The notes beneath the pieces are model-generated. The model did no database searches and was not told the DNA's origin. It worked only from the letters and a program-made list of their open reading frames with translations. This document shows, one piece after another, positions 10,396-23,130 of a stretch of DNA of 64,000 nt (positions are counted from its first letter, which is position 1; every line of letters starts with the position of its first letter). Made by a program: the position numbers and the translations under genes. Origin of the DNA: Liolophura sinensis (lineage: Eukaryota; Mollusca; Polyplacophora; Chitonida; Chitonidae); contig NC_088298.1 in the NCBI RefSeq assembly GCF_032854445.1, positions 4,090,160 to 4,154,159 of the forward strand, in the 5' to 3' direction.

Positions 10396-12040
10396 TTAAT
10401 AGATAAAGTTGACCTGGGTTTCCTTGCTTTAAGGAAATAATACGCATTCTGTATTTACAACTCCACGTTGAGCATGCATTTATAACGTCGAATCGAAATC
10501 TTTTCCCCATGCATGATTAAAAAAAGTACTGCCATGTATGCAGTTCAAAGAAGATATAATATGGACCTAACAACAAAAATTAAGGCCATGTCAGAGATTT
10601 ATGCTAGTTACGTGCAATAAAAAGTGAATGGTCTCAAATCCCTTGGTGGAGTTCAAACATAGGAATGAGTTTAATTTTGTTGACTTAAGACATGGAAAAA
10701 ATAATATAAAAGTTTTTTTATAACAGGCCCAGTCATATTAAATTTGTTGGGGAAAAAATAAATCAGAGAAGGCCTATTGTTGATTTCGCGTTACTAATCA
10801 AGTGTTGTCATGTTGTCAATGGGAAGATAAATGTGTAATGAAGAAGTCTTTTGGGAAGGTTCTTGCCTTCTAATGATGCGTTAATTTTTTTTTCTGAAGC
10901 ACGTTTGGTAGCAATATCAGCTTAAAGCGACGCCATATGATATTATCAACCCCCCCCAAAAGTGTGTGCATATCTCGTTTGTTATGACACGCTGCGCTCC
11001 TATGGCGGATCAAATTTCATCCAAAACAACATTATCAGTGACAAGACAAGTGGTATTATACGATGACCAGATGTCGCTACAACTGGCGGGAAGTGCATCA
11101 GCGATGAGAACGAGAGTGGAATCTAGAGAGAAGATGGCCGCAACTCCCCGATAATGTGTACTTGTCACTACTGGCCCACAATGGCTGGCACGTGCTCCTT
11201 AGATAAGGCAGAGGCAAGGATTAATTTGTCAAACTGGCCCCGGCTGTGTACACACGTCGTTGGAGGCCGCGGCGCTGTGGAAATGAAAACCTTTTGTCTC
11301 CATGGCAGAATTTCGGCTTCCATCGAGAACACTGAAGACGTGATGGCTGTAAATAAAACCCCTGAGACAAAAAGGAATGGATAGGTTCCATTTTCGTCAG
11401 ATTTGTAAATAGGCCTAACAGTAACAGCATGGTGCTTGTTTTTTTCCTCGGCATGAGTATAGGTTATTCGGGTGATAGATGCACTCAATGAACTCGTTTC
11501 AAGAGCCCGCTTGACCTCAGAGGATAAGTGCAGGTTCGTGTTAAAACTCGAATCTAATCTCTGGAGCGGAACACACCTTAACTAGCCGAGTCCGCGCCGC
11601 ACCTGCGGCTCTCTAAGGCAGGTGTTCATAGCAACTTCACCGGCCCCATCATTTGATTGAAAAGTTAACATTTAGCCATTCTATTTTGACGTAGATAAGG
11701 TTCTGTTGAGATAATCTGGAAATTGTCTATAGCCGTAATTTGATGGGTTAATTCAATTTCTGCGTAACAACTTATTCGAATATACGATACTAGGTCTAAT
11801 CTAATTGATATGTGTTGGACCACTCTTTATTTAAGATTATCTTTTTTTCCCGAAAACCGTAAAGAATTTCCTTTTAAAAATAACGACACAAGGACAACTG
11901 TTTAGCACAGATTCTCATTTAGCACGTGGGAATCTCGCATAACTTTTAAGAAATCCATTTGGTAAATTCAAAAATAATGTGTATATCCCCCTACCCTTTA
12001 CAAGCGGTCAAAATGCTGAGCCTTCAAGGTATTTCCCGAG
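10396..12040. other. Unassigned stretch
   Basis: No gene recognised. 11060-11390 is less AT-rich and open on both strands (11154-11384 plus, 11168-11488 minus), but neither frame shows a domain, and opposite-strand open frames are expected in such DNA. Confidence 0.45.
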
Positions 12041-12224
12041 TTGATCGGTGTTTTATGCCGTATTATAGTGGACTACACTCCGCAGATTTGCTGCAAGACC
12101 TACCCACGCACAGTCGCAGAGGAAGCAGGCTTGAGCTGGACTTGAACTCATTGCGTCTGCCCTGGTGAAATGTTCCGAGTCATAGTGTGGCGCTATCACG
12201 TTAACCACTCGGCCAGAATGGCCC
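12041..12224 (-). mobile_element. SINE-A with an internal deletion
   Basis: On the minus strand: head with A-box region near 12196-12215, B box GAGTTCAAGTCC, the CTTGCCTCC-like body, then a jump to the 3' end GGCATAAAACACCGATCAA. The GCCCGGTTTCCTCC part of the body is missing. Both ends of the element are present. Confidence 0.75.
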
Positions 12225-13154
12225 TTTTATAAAATAAACCCAGTTCAATATTTCCTGAGCATTAATTGTGCACCATGGAGATTTTCAATATTTCACCAGC
12301 CTTTACAAAACACACAACATGTATGCTGTCCTCTGTATTGATGTGATTTTGTGCATAACGCAAACCAAAGGCACAATGAAATGTACAACGACAAATCCAG
12401 GCGAATTATTTTAGTCAAATGTGTAAGAAAACTTGTGAGAGAATGCGAACATTTTCTTTATACTTGCAGGGCGCCATTGATAACGTAAATGTATTTTCTT
12501 TTCTCTCTAGCAATACTCTTTTTTCGGTGAGTTTAAAATTGAACGACTTGTTATAACACAGTGGATGTGATGGCTGCTTACATCACCGGTGCGATCGACT
12601 AACTGTCTCTACTGATGATCCCACATGTCAATCTCATTTCACTTCAGCACATACAGCCTGTAATATCCATGCAATTTTCCGAATAATAACTTCCTCAATC
12701 GTAAAAATAATAATTTATCGGATCAACCGTGCGATTATATATCTAATGCCCGGCATATTGCTGCCCATTTCAAAAACGATTTTTTTAAATTGCTGCATGC
12801 ACAAGTCGGTAAATTTGTTCAAATTCGCATTGCAGAAGGGTTCGGTTTTTGCATAAACCCCTAAAATGGGAATGATTACCGATTGCTGTCGATTTTAATA
12901 GACTTATTTCGTGATGCACTCGATCTACTTTTTCTACAGGGTGAGAATGGATTACTTTCAAACTAGAGCTGACATGGAAAAATCCTTCACAGCAATCGGA
13001 GAACTTTTGCTGCGTTGAACTGGAATTACAACTTGTGTTCAAAAAGATTTTTTCTTATTTATTACACTCTTTTTTTTGCTACTGTAATAATATAGTATTT
13101 CTGTATTATTACATAGAACAGCTTTTGGTCTGATTGGATCTATTAATAATTTGC
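12225..13154. other. Unassigned AT-rich stretch
   Basis: No gene or repeat copy recognised. The open frame 12785-13042 (minus) has no motif. Confidence 0.5.
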
Positions 13155-13285
13155 GTTGCCTCGCTGGCATTATCGCCACAAACTTGGGTTTCACCGCCCT
13201 GATCAGTGAGGTCGAAGGTTCGAATCTCGCTGGGTCAGATGCGGTTTTAAGTCAAGAGATTTCACGGGCATCTGGAGAAAGGTAC
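13155..13285 (+). mobile_element. SINE-C, head region
   Basis: Contains a strong B box, AAGGTTCGAATCTCGCT (about 13215-13231), preceded by CTGATCAGTGAGGTC and followed by TGCGGTTTTAAGTCAAGAGA. The same order occurs at 45225-45320 and, reversed, at 59112-59305. The 3' end is not recognisable here. Confidence 0.5.
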
Positions 13286-13500
13286 ATTATAACTTTAGAC
13301 AACGATGTAACTTTATCCTGATGAATCACTTTAGAACAAGGTTTAACTTTAAGCCAACTAGATTTAGACTAAAGTGTTATTTCAGACTGAGGCATAACTG
13401 TAGGACAGAGTGTAACTGTACACTATGGCGTAACTTTACGCCAGGGCGTGGTCGTAACTTTAGGCCAAGGACTTAACTCTAGGATAGGGCATAGCTTCTG
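13286..13500 (+). repeat. Degenerate tandem repeat, about 25-bp unit
   Basis: Diverged units centred on GTAACTTTAG and followed by AC, CCA or GACA variants recur roughly every 25 bases. Spacing is irregular, so this is an old array. Confidence 0.45.
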
Positions 13501-15689
13501 GCGACATATATCACTTATGACCGCTTCTCTCTTGTGAGTTACCGGCTTTATTTCTTATTTGTATAATTTCTTACATACCTTTGTCTTTGGGAGGTAGTGT
13601 TAAACGGACTACGAATGGCATATGAATGTCGGATATGACGCTTATATTTATCTGAGAACAAAAAAGTTGACTGCGTTTAACTTAATGAAAAAAAAACACG
13701 TAAAAGATTAGTAAATATATCAGTGTTTTTCTCGCCATAAATGGTGTGTCAATGTTATTCCATAAAACGCCTTCACTCTAAGTTTTTTTTGTTTTAAAAT
13801 GAGTATGATTCTCTTGGTAATAAATATGGACAGAGCGTCCAGAATCTCTGGCACTCTGCTTCGTAATTGTGATTGATTTCACTTAACTCGTGGTCAGGGG
13901 ATGTATATTCATCGTGTTGAGTTAGCTCGCCAGGTTGGATATATGAACAGTTGCAATCAAAGCGCCACTGAGATACATATTTTGTTACCGACAACATGAT
14001 ATTCCAGCATGGTACACGATTTGAATACTGAATTCTCTCAGTCGCCTTTATCTTTCCATCTTCGCTGAAAACTGTTTACTGCTTCTCTGCACGAATTTGT
14101 CTTAATATCGTATTTTATATACTTTCTTATAGATCTGCTGTACATTTATCTGTGACACACATTATTCGTTAGAATAGAGCCATCATTATCATTATTACAC
14201 CTTCTTTGTTCTTAGGTGGTTTGTGTTAAGCCTCGTCTTGGGAATTGACCTGGCCATTACTGTCAGGAGCATCTTTTTAAATGATACACTAAAAAGTGTA
14301 GGAGTATTTTGAACTTGAATAAATTGAAGGAAAGCCCCCAAAGTAAGGAGACGCCATTGGAAAAGCCATTGAACACTGTATACAATATGTCTTTATTTGT
14401 AACAAAGTCAAGGCATCACCACGTAAATGTAAAAGGTTTCACAGGCTTTCGATCCACATGCCGGGATCATTATCAAGTGACTAAACACTTTATTTCAGTA
14501 TTTTAAGACATTTACGGGGTGATGTCTTGATGTTATTATTATTATTGAAGCGACGTACAACTATGAGTCTTAAGCAGTACATGCCGTTATTGTTTTTCAT
14601 TTTTTTTTGTTTAACTGAATTTTTTAAAACTGAACTGCAGCTAAATGGTTAAATTTTATTGTGAACTTTATGAAAGAGTGATGTGAAACTGAGTTGTTGT
14701 ACGTTTATCTTTACCTTTGAATAAAATTGTTACAAAGCTTACTAGTCATGCATGAAACGTTCCAACAATCATTTAACAGGGAATTTGGCATCAACAGAAA
14801 ACTTTTTTGCCGTCACAAACCCCTAAATTGGCCCAAGAAGTTCACAATTTAAAGTTAAAACAATAAAGGTTGTATAGATATAGTAAGCAGCATGAATATG
14901 TGGAAAGGTGACCACATACAACTGTTACAATATACTCCCATCTTGCCACGATGAAAATACCGCCGATTTTCAGGCGGAATTTTGTGAACAGCAAATACTG
15001 CATTCAGTAAAAACATACGATTGTTTTTTGGTCTTTTTAAATCTGTATTTGATACCTAACAGTGAAAAGTACTAATTCAAGCCCGTATGGACAACAGGAA
15101 TGGTGTCACAACATTCAGTGATTAGCATCAAGTTTCGCAAACAAAAACTACGGAACTTCCCCACACCTTTCCGTTCAGGAAAACGTGAGCTGAAACCGCT
15201 TACCCGTTGTAAATTTTGAGAGGCGCCAACGGAGCGAGAACTTTTTGTTTGACATTTCGAAAGAGGAAGAGAAAAATTACTATCTTGATGAATTGCCGGG
15301 TTTAGTTGCTGTTACACTCTTCAAGTGAGAATGTTTATCTCCGAGGGGCGTTTATTTGCATACAAGCCACGATGTGTTCGCCGCTATCGTCTTTTTTCAA
15401 CAAATATCTCACCTTCAGTGCCTCCCAGCGAGTCGGTCTTAGAATCGCTGATGAAAAAGGCATCCATGTTTTTTTTTACACAAAAGGTGAAAATGCAACC
15501 TATGTTAGCAAAGACGATAACCGCCGGGGAGATATTTTCTCATACGAACCCTTTCTGGCCAATGTAGTTGCCATTTTGCGATGACTGTAACAGTTCTATA
15601 TACTTATCCGGGATAACAATTAAGATAATCCTGGGATTGCCTTATTCGCACTATTATTCAGTACTAGCCATGAAGGTAATCACGGCCAG
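13501..15689. other. Unassigned stretch
   Basis: Two overlapping open frames at 15306-15584 (plus) have no recognisable domain. Short ATT microsatellite near 14531-14546. Nothing else seen. Confidence 0.45.
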
Positions 15690-16300
15690 ATAATTATTGG
15701 GCAAATGTGGTTGCCGTTTTTCGTTCACTGGTCCGTGTTAAATTGCGGTGGCAATGCCCTGTGGCGGTAGTTTGGCTTTGGCAACTTATGGTACTAATGA
15801 AGGTATCGTCTTATGGCGGGCAATTTGCTTTGGTGACCTATTCTACCAATGAAAGTAACGTCCTGTGGCATCCATTTGGATTTGGTAACCTATGCTACCA
15901 ATTACGGTATCGTCGTGTGCCATAAATTTGATTTTGTTGACTTCTGCTGTCATTGACGGCATCGTCTTGTGGAGGCCATTTAGATTTGGTAACCTCTGTT
16001 AGCGATGAAGGCTTCGTCTTTTGGTATCTGTTTGGCTTTGGTGATCTATGCTGTCAATGAAGGTATCGTCTTGTGGTGGCCATTTGCATTTCGTAGCCTA
16101 TACCGCCGATGACGGTATCGTCTTGTGGCATTCATTTGGCTTTGGTAACCTACGCTAACGATGAAGGTATTATCTTGTGGCGGCCAATTAGGTTTGATAA
16201 TTTATGCTACAAATGAAGGCAACGTTTTATGGCGGTCATTTGGGTTTGGTAACTTATACAAACTAATAAGTCCTGTGGCGGCCATATGACTTTCGTAACT
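15690..16300 (+). repeat. 52-bp diverged minisatellite, about 11 units
   Basis: Units carry GAAGGTATCGTCTTGTGGCG, CCATTTGG, then TTTGGTAACCTATGCTA. Corresponding points fall at 15801, 15853 and 15905. Units differ by many substitutions but rarely by indels, so the array is old and length-stable. Confidence 0.85.
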
Positions 16301-18380
16301 CTTTATCAGACAGGGTCCTTTTATGATCATTTTCTTTTAGCTGAGCATACAATCAACGATAGTGGCTTTATATATACTACCTTATACCATAGCAATGAAC
16401 GTAAATTTCTTGATGTCATTTTGCTATGATTTGTAAGAATTCCATCATGGCGGCCGTTTGAAACAGAAACTATTTTAGAAATAAACGGCTCTCTAGAGGT
16501 CAGAATACCAGCATCTGCCTATTTCCATGTGGCATGTACAGACTTAGCCAGCTGGCTGTAAATGGTTGGAAGGGCGAAGCGCATCGATTGCGGGGCCGGC
16601 ACTGTTTTGGCAGGGGAAGTAGAAATTTGTTAAAGAGCACGTCGTACACGACAAGCCTGGTGCCAAGAAAAGAAAAAAAGTAAAAAAAAAAAAATAAAAA
16701 AAGCGATGTTTAAGGCATAGAAATACTTGAGACAGAAAAAAAAGAGAATTTTGTAGACGATATAGCGATTTAATAACTTTGAGAGGTCACGTGACGCGTA
16801 TGGAAGAGCAGCCAACCCTGTAGCTTATTGTTGTTTACGATGTTTTTTAAGAAAACTTTTTATATACCCATATGGCATGCTGTACTTAAGAGACCAATGA
16901 TTTAAGAAGAAAATTTGTCTGCGTCCGTGCCGATCTTTGGTTAGCAGAACCTTTCTTAGCTTTATTAGTGAGGTAAACAACTCCCTAACAAGAAAATACA
17001 GGGTGATCGAGGCTAAACTGAATGGCTGATACCGTGCAGAAAATGATGGCAAGCTAAAGTGTGTGAGTTGATTTAACCAAAGGTCTATATGTAGTATCAG
17101 AATCTCGAACAAGTTTGGTCTTCGCATGTTTGGATTTCAGTATGTACATATATTATATCTTCCCAGTTCACTAATTCCGTGTGAGAATTAAATGGAACAT
17201 TTATGCATCCCTAACCCAAGGTGGATTCAAGTCTTCCCAGCACCACCCACAGTTTGCAACCTGGCATAGTTTTACCGCGAATGCTTTACTACCAGGAGAA
17301 AAATGTGGGGCTGTTCGTTGATCTATTGACCCGCTAGTAGTCTGGCTCGTTTCAACTCTTTCTTGGAGAGTGCGTATAAAGCATTCTGTGGCAGGCCCTG
17401 GTAAAAGTCGCTGCCTAATTACCTCGCATTCCTTAATTACGCTGGACAGGTTGCGTCTAATTCTTGACGGCCGGGGTTGTTTCGCGTCTGAGAAGTGACG
17501 TGGTTACACCAAAAACAAGGACCTAGTCGCACAGTCGGCTAGACCCGACATGATTTCTGCCAACTGGAGTTCAGGAAAAAGTCTGCGGGAGACTATCGTT
17601 TGTCTTATTCTTACCAGAACGTTGATTCTTGTGCCAAAAGAAAAAAACGGAAAGAAAGAAAAAGAAAAAAAATTGAAGAAAATATGTCTAGATTGCGCCC
17701 CAGAAAGATCGTGGGATTTGCCCATGGATTAGATCACTATAGACCAGGCCAGTATGTAGACGCGGTATTTAAAATATATAGGAGACGATTTCATTCTTTG
17801 TGCTTTGTTTTACGGATCAATATAAAGAAAGTTTGTGGTTGTTTTGATGGGCTAATTACTTCACTAGCCCAAGTAAGACCACTTATGTAAAGTAAATTTG
17901 AACATTGCATACATATCACCATATGTAAACAGGTTATGTAAATATTGCATGTATATAAATGTATATTCTGTGACAGACCAATATCTAACATTAAGGTGCA
18001 TTACAACTTAACGCCAGCCGTTTATACAGGTATAGATCGTAAAATGGATTAGACTCAAACACCATGCTTGCTTGTTGTATGAAAATAACATAGCATATTT
18101 ATGAGTGTTAAAACACGCCGTGTTACGGACAACGTGAAGTATTTGACGCCATGTATATTACGTCTATTAATCTTTCTTATATAAAAGGTAAAGTATTGAC
18201 TCTTTTTCGCTTTCGATGTAGATATACTTTTCGCTAGAATTACATTTACTTGTTGCAGACTGGGTGATTTCCTGAACTGTGATTTGGAGACATTATCAAG
18301 TTTTTACGTGAAGAACTTTATATGTAGTAATTTCATTAACCTTAGAAGCGGGATGGGGGTGGTCGGTCGTGGGTAAAGGT
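16301..18380. other. Unassigned stretch
   Basis: A-rich, purine-strand patch at 16660-16745. The frames near 17504-17890 overlap on both strands across a lysine-coding A-rich patch. No gene recognised. Confidence 0.45.
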
Positions 18381-19575
18381 TGCCCCAGGCCATTAACCGT
18401 GGAACAAGTCTTAGACCGTTAACCTTAAAACAGGCCCCAGATTGTTAACAGTAAAACAGGCCCCAGGCCGTTAACCATAAACAAACCCCAGGCCGTTTGC
18501 CGTAAAACAAATCTCAGGTCGTTAACCATGAAACAAACCCCAGGCCATTAACCGTGGAACAAGTCTTAGACCGTTAACCTTAAAACAGACCCCAGATTGT
18601 TAACAGTAAAACAGGCCCCAGGCCGTTAACGGTAAAACTAGCCTCAGGCTGTTAACCGTAGAACAGGCAACATGCCATTAACCGTAAGATTAACCTCAGG
18701 CCATTAACCTTGAAACAAGTCTCAAGCCCTTAACCGTAAAACAGGCCCCAGGCCGTTAACCGTGGAACAAATCTCAGGTCGTTAACCATAAAACTAGCCC
18801 CAGGTTGTTAACCGTAAAACAGGCCCCAGGTCGTTAACGGTAAAACTAGCCTCAGGCTGTTAACCGTAGAACAGGCAACATGCCATCAACCGTAAGATTA
18901 ACCTCAGGCCATTAACCTTGAAACAAGTCTCAGGCCGTTAACCGTAAAACAGGCCCCAGGCCGTTAACCGTGCAACAAGTCTCAGGTCGTTAACCATAAA
19001 ACAGGCCCCAGGTTGTTAACCGTAAAACAGGCCCCAGGTCGTTAACCGTAAAACTAGGCTCCAAATCTGCCGCAACTCTCCGTCAAGCGCATTCACCATG
19101 GTGATGTATTTTTGTTGTGTGTTGTCATGGATTCACGCTTCGTAAAACAGACTCTATGCCATTAACCGTAAAATAGGCCGCAGGCCGTTAACCATAAAAC
19201 AGGCCCCAGGCCGTGAACCGTAAAACGGGCCACAGACCATTAGCTGTAAAACAGGCCCCAGGTCGGTAACCGTGAAACCAATCTCAGGTCGTTAACCATA
19301 AACAGGCCACAGACCATTAGCTGTAAAACAAATCTCAGGCCGTTAACCGTGAAACAAACCCCAGGCCATTAACCGTGGAACAAGTCTCAGGCCGTTAACC
19401 TTAAAACAGGCCCCAGATTGTTAACAGTAAAACAGGCCCCAGGCCGTTAACCGTAAAACTAGCCTCAGGCTGTTAACCGTACAACAAGCAACATGCCATT
19501 AACCATAAAATTAACCTTAGGCCATTAACCGTTAAAACAAACCCCAAGCCGCTAACCATAAAACACGCCCCAGGC
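18381..19575 (+). repeat. 26-bp satellite-like array with higher-order structure
   Basis: About 43 units of GTTAACCGTAAAACAGGCCC plus CAGGCC. Marked variants recur as blocks: CATTAACCGTGGAACAAGTC at 18391, 18546 and 19367, and GTTAACGGTAAAACTAGCCT at 18624 and 18833 (209 bases, eight units). It is interrupted at 19067-19143 by unrelated sequence. The blocks show expansion in multi-unit steps. Confidence 0.95.
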
Positions 19576-19735
19576 AATATATCCAAAACAACATATCCAA
19601 AGTCAAATTCCCAAAGACCATTACTTCATTATTAAAATCAGCGTCATAAACTGTTTACAAAAATCTATATATATGATTTACACGGAAAAAGTTACCTGAC
19701 AGTAGGAACAAGTCACAGTTTCCAACAATGTTTTA

Positions 19736-19800
19736 AAGACCGCCGTCATATAAAGGACGTAGTCGCGGGCGAGGCGTTAAACATCAATAAAGGAAAGAAA
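19736..19800 (+). mobile_element. SINE 3'-end-like fragment
   Basis: GACCGCCGTCATATAAAGGA followed by GGCGTTAAACATCAATAAA resembles the SINE-A/C 3' module, with a different middle (GTAGTCGCGGGCGA). It may be a diverged subfamily. Confidence 0.45.
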
Positions 19801-19869
19801 TCAAAGAAAGAAGTATCCTCTGATCCCACATTATCAAATATGTATACCAAAGAAATTTAACATGCATTT

Positions 19870-20200
19870 TGGCAGGCCAGTTTGAACAGAATTCAAAAAA
19901 TGCGCGATTCACCTCCGAATTGAAGAGAGCTGCAGCACATATTAGATAATACTGTCACTCTGACATTAACACACACTATACATTTCTGCAGTGTTATTTT
20001 GCACCTAGATAAAATTCACCACGCTTTGGTCCGTTTGGGTAGATCTGAAAACTTTTTTACTACCCATCCGCTTTGATGTTACCAAGGTGACAAAATAGCA
20101 TGACTTCAGGAAGCCCCAGCAAAAAACTAAACCTGGTGTCATGCTATGTTACCTTCTTGGTCTGTTCCATAGAAAAGTGTAAGTTGCATATAGTGGCTTG
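19870..20200 (+). repeat. Dispersed family D, copy 2
   Basis: Plus-strand relative of 8735-9090 with the same block order: CACCTCCGAATTGAAGAGAG, CTGCAGTGTTATTTTGCACC, TCTGAAAACTTTTTTAC, TGTTACCAAGGTGAC, and GAAAAGTGTAAGTTGCATAT. The two copies are clearly diverged. Confidence 0.6.
20082..20160. repeat. Inverted repeat inside family D copy 2
   Basis: CCAAGGTGACAAAATAGCAT (from 20082) pairs with the reverse complement of ATGCTATGTTACCTTCTTGG (ending 20160). Arms are about 23 bases with small gaps and a loop of about 32. No such second arm is seen in copy 1. Confidence 0.6.
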
Positions 20201-21372
20201 GCATACCACGCGAAAGTTTGGGGATATATATTTTTGCGTAAACAGTAAGGAAAATCAATGAACTCATGCATAGCCTATAATTCAGAGACGAATGCAAAGT
20301 GGGATTTACTAAAGACGGACAAAGGAAGGAGTGCGTGGTCCGTTGAAATATACCCCCTGTGGCGTTAATGGTCTAACGATATAAAGCTTATAATGAACAC
20401 CAAATGGATTGTCTAGCCAGCGAGCAAATGACTATGGCTTGGCATCTTGACCACTGCTGTGTTATGAGCAGGAGAAGTCTGTTAAGGAGAAATTTGCAGT
20501 CCTCGGTTCTCTCCAGCCGGCAGGGTCATGTCGACGGCATTGAGATACTTTTGTAACAAGCTGCCTGCTTTTGTTTCTGACTGGCTGACAAAATTCCAGG
20601 CCCACGCGCTTTAAGATAAGTCATCCCGTGTTTGTGTACTAGAACAACAACAACAGCTTGTTAACCCGCCACTTTGACATTTTTTCAGGCCAACCGTTTC
20701 CAAACATCGCTCGGATTGTTTGTGTTCCGACAAGGCCAATAATACCTCATTAGTGAGAGTCCGCCTGCCCGGAAGTGTACGGAAATAGCCGAGGAAAAAT
20801 ATTTAGCGCCATCTGGCGGGTTTTGACTTGACCAGGTTTGCTGAGAACGGTAATTCAAGCTGACTGTGCTGTCATCGAGGCATGTTGTGTTTTGTGTAGA
20901 ACTTTTCCGGGATCCGGTCAATTTCTGCTACCAATATATAGCATGTTTTATGACTGGTGATTTGTGTATGCTTCGGGCCATACATCAGCGTAAACAACTT
21001 GCGGATTCGCCTGCCATGGCAAACACCCTCTGACCGTCAGGCCTATCTCTGCTTCTGAGACAGGAATCCCCTACCCCTTTGTGGAACTGCCATACTCCTA
21101 AAGCTACTCTTAACATTCGACCCCCTCCCCCCACCGCCAGCCTCAAATTTCTGACTCCACTAGGACCCACTTCAAACGAACTCGTGGCTACACTTCGTAA
21201 TGCCCGGAAAACTGCACATGCACAAAGAATCCCTACACTTTTATACTGGTAAATCTATAAATACCCACGACTCCATAAAAAAGTGTAAATTCGCATTAAC
21301 TGTTACATACTTTACAATCAGTTATCTCGTCAACTGGACGACCCGTGTTAAAGGACAATTTACATTTTTCTT
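20201..21372. other. Unassigned stretch
   Basis: No gene recognised. Open frames at 20685-20921 and 20985-21170 (both minus) have no domain. Confidence 0.5.
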
Positions 21373-21440
21373 TGATTGTTGCTTAACGCCATACTTAAGT
21401 ATTTTTCACATTTACGATGGTGGTCCAGTTTATGGGAGTC
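21373..21440 (-). mobile_element. SINE-A 3'-end fragment
   Basis: TTGCTTAACGCCATACTTAA and TTTACGATGGTGGTCCAG are diverged forms of the minus-strand SINE-A end. No body or head adjoins. Confidence 0.55.
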
Positions 21441-21882
21441 AAAAATGTAACAATAATGCATAATAATGATAATGGATATCGTCAATAACGTCACAGCGGC
21501 TTTTTCTCTTTGCTTTATCCGCGAACCTTGGACCTATTCAAAGCCATTTCTGACTTTAGCCAGAATTTGAAACACGATCTTAAAGCTTACTATTCTGCTT
21601 TAGAAATTAATATTCTGTCCACCTGATTAGTGTTATCTTAAGACAAATGTGTCCAAATTCCAACTTTCAGAACCCAAAACATTTTGAAGAGGTTTTAAAC
21701 ACACATTATTGACATCGCCCACACAACCCTTTCTACAATGAAAACATTTGACTCCATTTAATTCAGTGAAAAAACTCTGAAAAAAATCGGAAAAGGTGTT
21801 TTCAGATGTAGTTTTTAATGACTCTTCTGCTGATGGTGACTTCATTTTTACAAATTCTTCTTCTGTAAGGCTTTAACCCCAA

Positions 21883-22022
21883 AACGCATAGGTTGCTGGT
21901 AGACCTACCCACGTACGACCAGGGACGAAGCCAGCATGAGCTGGACTTAAACTCACAGCGATCGCATTGTTCAGGGACTCCTGGTGTATTGTGCTTCGCT
22001 AGCACGCTAAACACTCGGTCAA
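21883..22022 (-). mobile_element. SINE-A head and body fragment
   Basis: The minus strand shows the A-box region near 22000-22019, the B-box region (GAGTTTAAGTCC, one change from the usual GAGTTCAAGTCC), then CAGCTCATGCTGGCTTCGTC and ACCAGCAACCTATGCG. It stops where the 3' half should begin. Confidence 0.8.
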
Positions 22023-22294
22023 CTTCGAAAACTTTTTGAGTAAGACGTTGAACCTCAGTCAGTTAAATCAACAAACAAGTACAAGCGAACAAACAAAGAA
22101 TAAAAATCAAAGACGTCAGCCTCGAGTGACTTTTTTCATAGCGTAAAAATAAATGATTGCATTGACTTGTCGTTGAATGATTACCAGGATGCCAGGATAA
22201 CATATAACTGCTCATCCGGAGCTATATTTCCGGAATACGGAAAATCTGTTACAGGCAGGGAGGAAGTGTTTAATACATGGTGCGTTTAGCTTGC

Positions 22295-22570
22295 ATATTG
22301 AGTATTTCTAGGTCAGTGACGTCTAATTAATTGCAGTTGCACTTGATTCACTTAGCTGTCTTTAAGCCATGTTGGGGGGGGGGGGGGCTGTGTAGTTTGC
22401 CTTTTTTTTATACATTTTCGTGAACACGTAGAATAAAACACTGAATGATGTAAATTCATAAGAAACCGGATTTCATTGGTTACTTGTGACCCTTTGCCAA
22501 CTATCACACTGCCGTTGCTGCTCTGGTTTTACTCTCTACATGCTGTTGTGTACTCTTATATATTACGGAC
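22295..22570 (+). repeat. Dispersed family R, copy 3
   Basis: Blocks GTCAGTGACGTCTAATTAAT, AGAATAAAACACTGAATGAT, CCGGATTTCATTGGTTACTT, GACCCTTTGCCAACTATCAC and CTGCTCTGGTTTTACTCTCT occur in the family order. A poly-G run interrupts the middle. Confidence 0.7.
22374..22387 (+). repeat. Poly-G tract (14 G)
   Basis: Fourteen consecutive G inside family R copy 3. The other R copies lack it at this point. Confidence 0.85.
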
Positions 22571-23009
22571 GGAACTCTCTTCCCGTAAATGTACGAGTGC
22601 AATCTCGGTGACTTATTGGATGTATACATCATCTTAATTAAAATCTGGATATAGTTAGGAGCCAACACTGTGCCGTTATCCCATTATCCATCAGTGGATG
22701 TTGTAATCGTTGACAGAAAAATGCATCCACAATTCCACGTAATCCATCAAGTTTGTTCCGGCTTAATGACAGCTTGGTACGTGTACATCGTAATGCTCTC
22801 AGATGGCCCAGGGCACTTGATGGCTGGCTCAGTCATCTAGGGCGTTCTTCTGACTAGTGACCGCATGGAGAGACTTATATATTATATACTGATTTGGAAA
22901 CTGGCCTATACTTGTTTTTGATATGGGTCTTGCGATTATCCAGTCGGAAAGGCCCTTTATCGTTTATGTGTGGTGTATAAATGTCGAACTTGTCTCTTCG
23001 ATTCAGCGG
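22571..23009. other. Unassigned stretch
   Basis: A tRNA-like GGCTCAGTCATCTAGGGCG occurs near 22829-22847, but no B box follows. Nothing else recognised. Confidence 0.4.
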
Positions 23010-23130
23010 TCGCACCCTTACCCAATATCCACCCCACCCTCACGCCATCCCCACACACTTCCCACGCCACTCTCAAACCACCCCCAGGCAATCCATACTT
23101 CAGGCCCGTGGCAGGTGGAAAACCTAAACC
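23010..23130 (+). repeat. C-rich dispersed family H, copy 1
   Basis: CACCCTTACCCAATATCCAC, CACCCTCACGCCATCCCCAC, then TACTTCAGGCCCGTGGCAGG and GAAAACC. The same order recurs at 24826-24920. G is almost absent from the plus strand in the first 80 bases. Confidence 0.6.

Noticed and set aside
18381-19575. A CRISPR array or telomere-like repeat
   Set aside because: Units follow each other without unique spacers, the unit is not a telomere motif, and the surroundings are animal genomic DNA.
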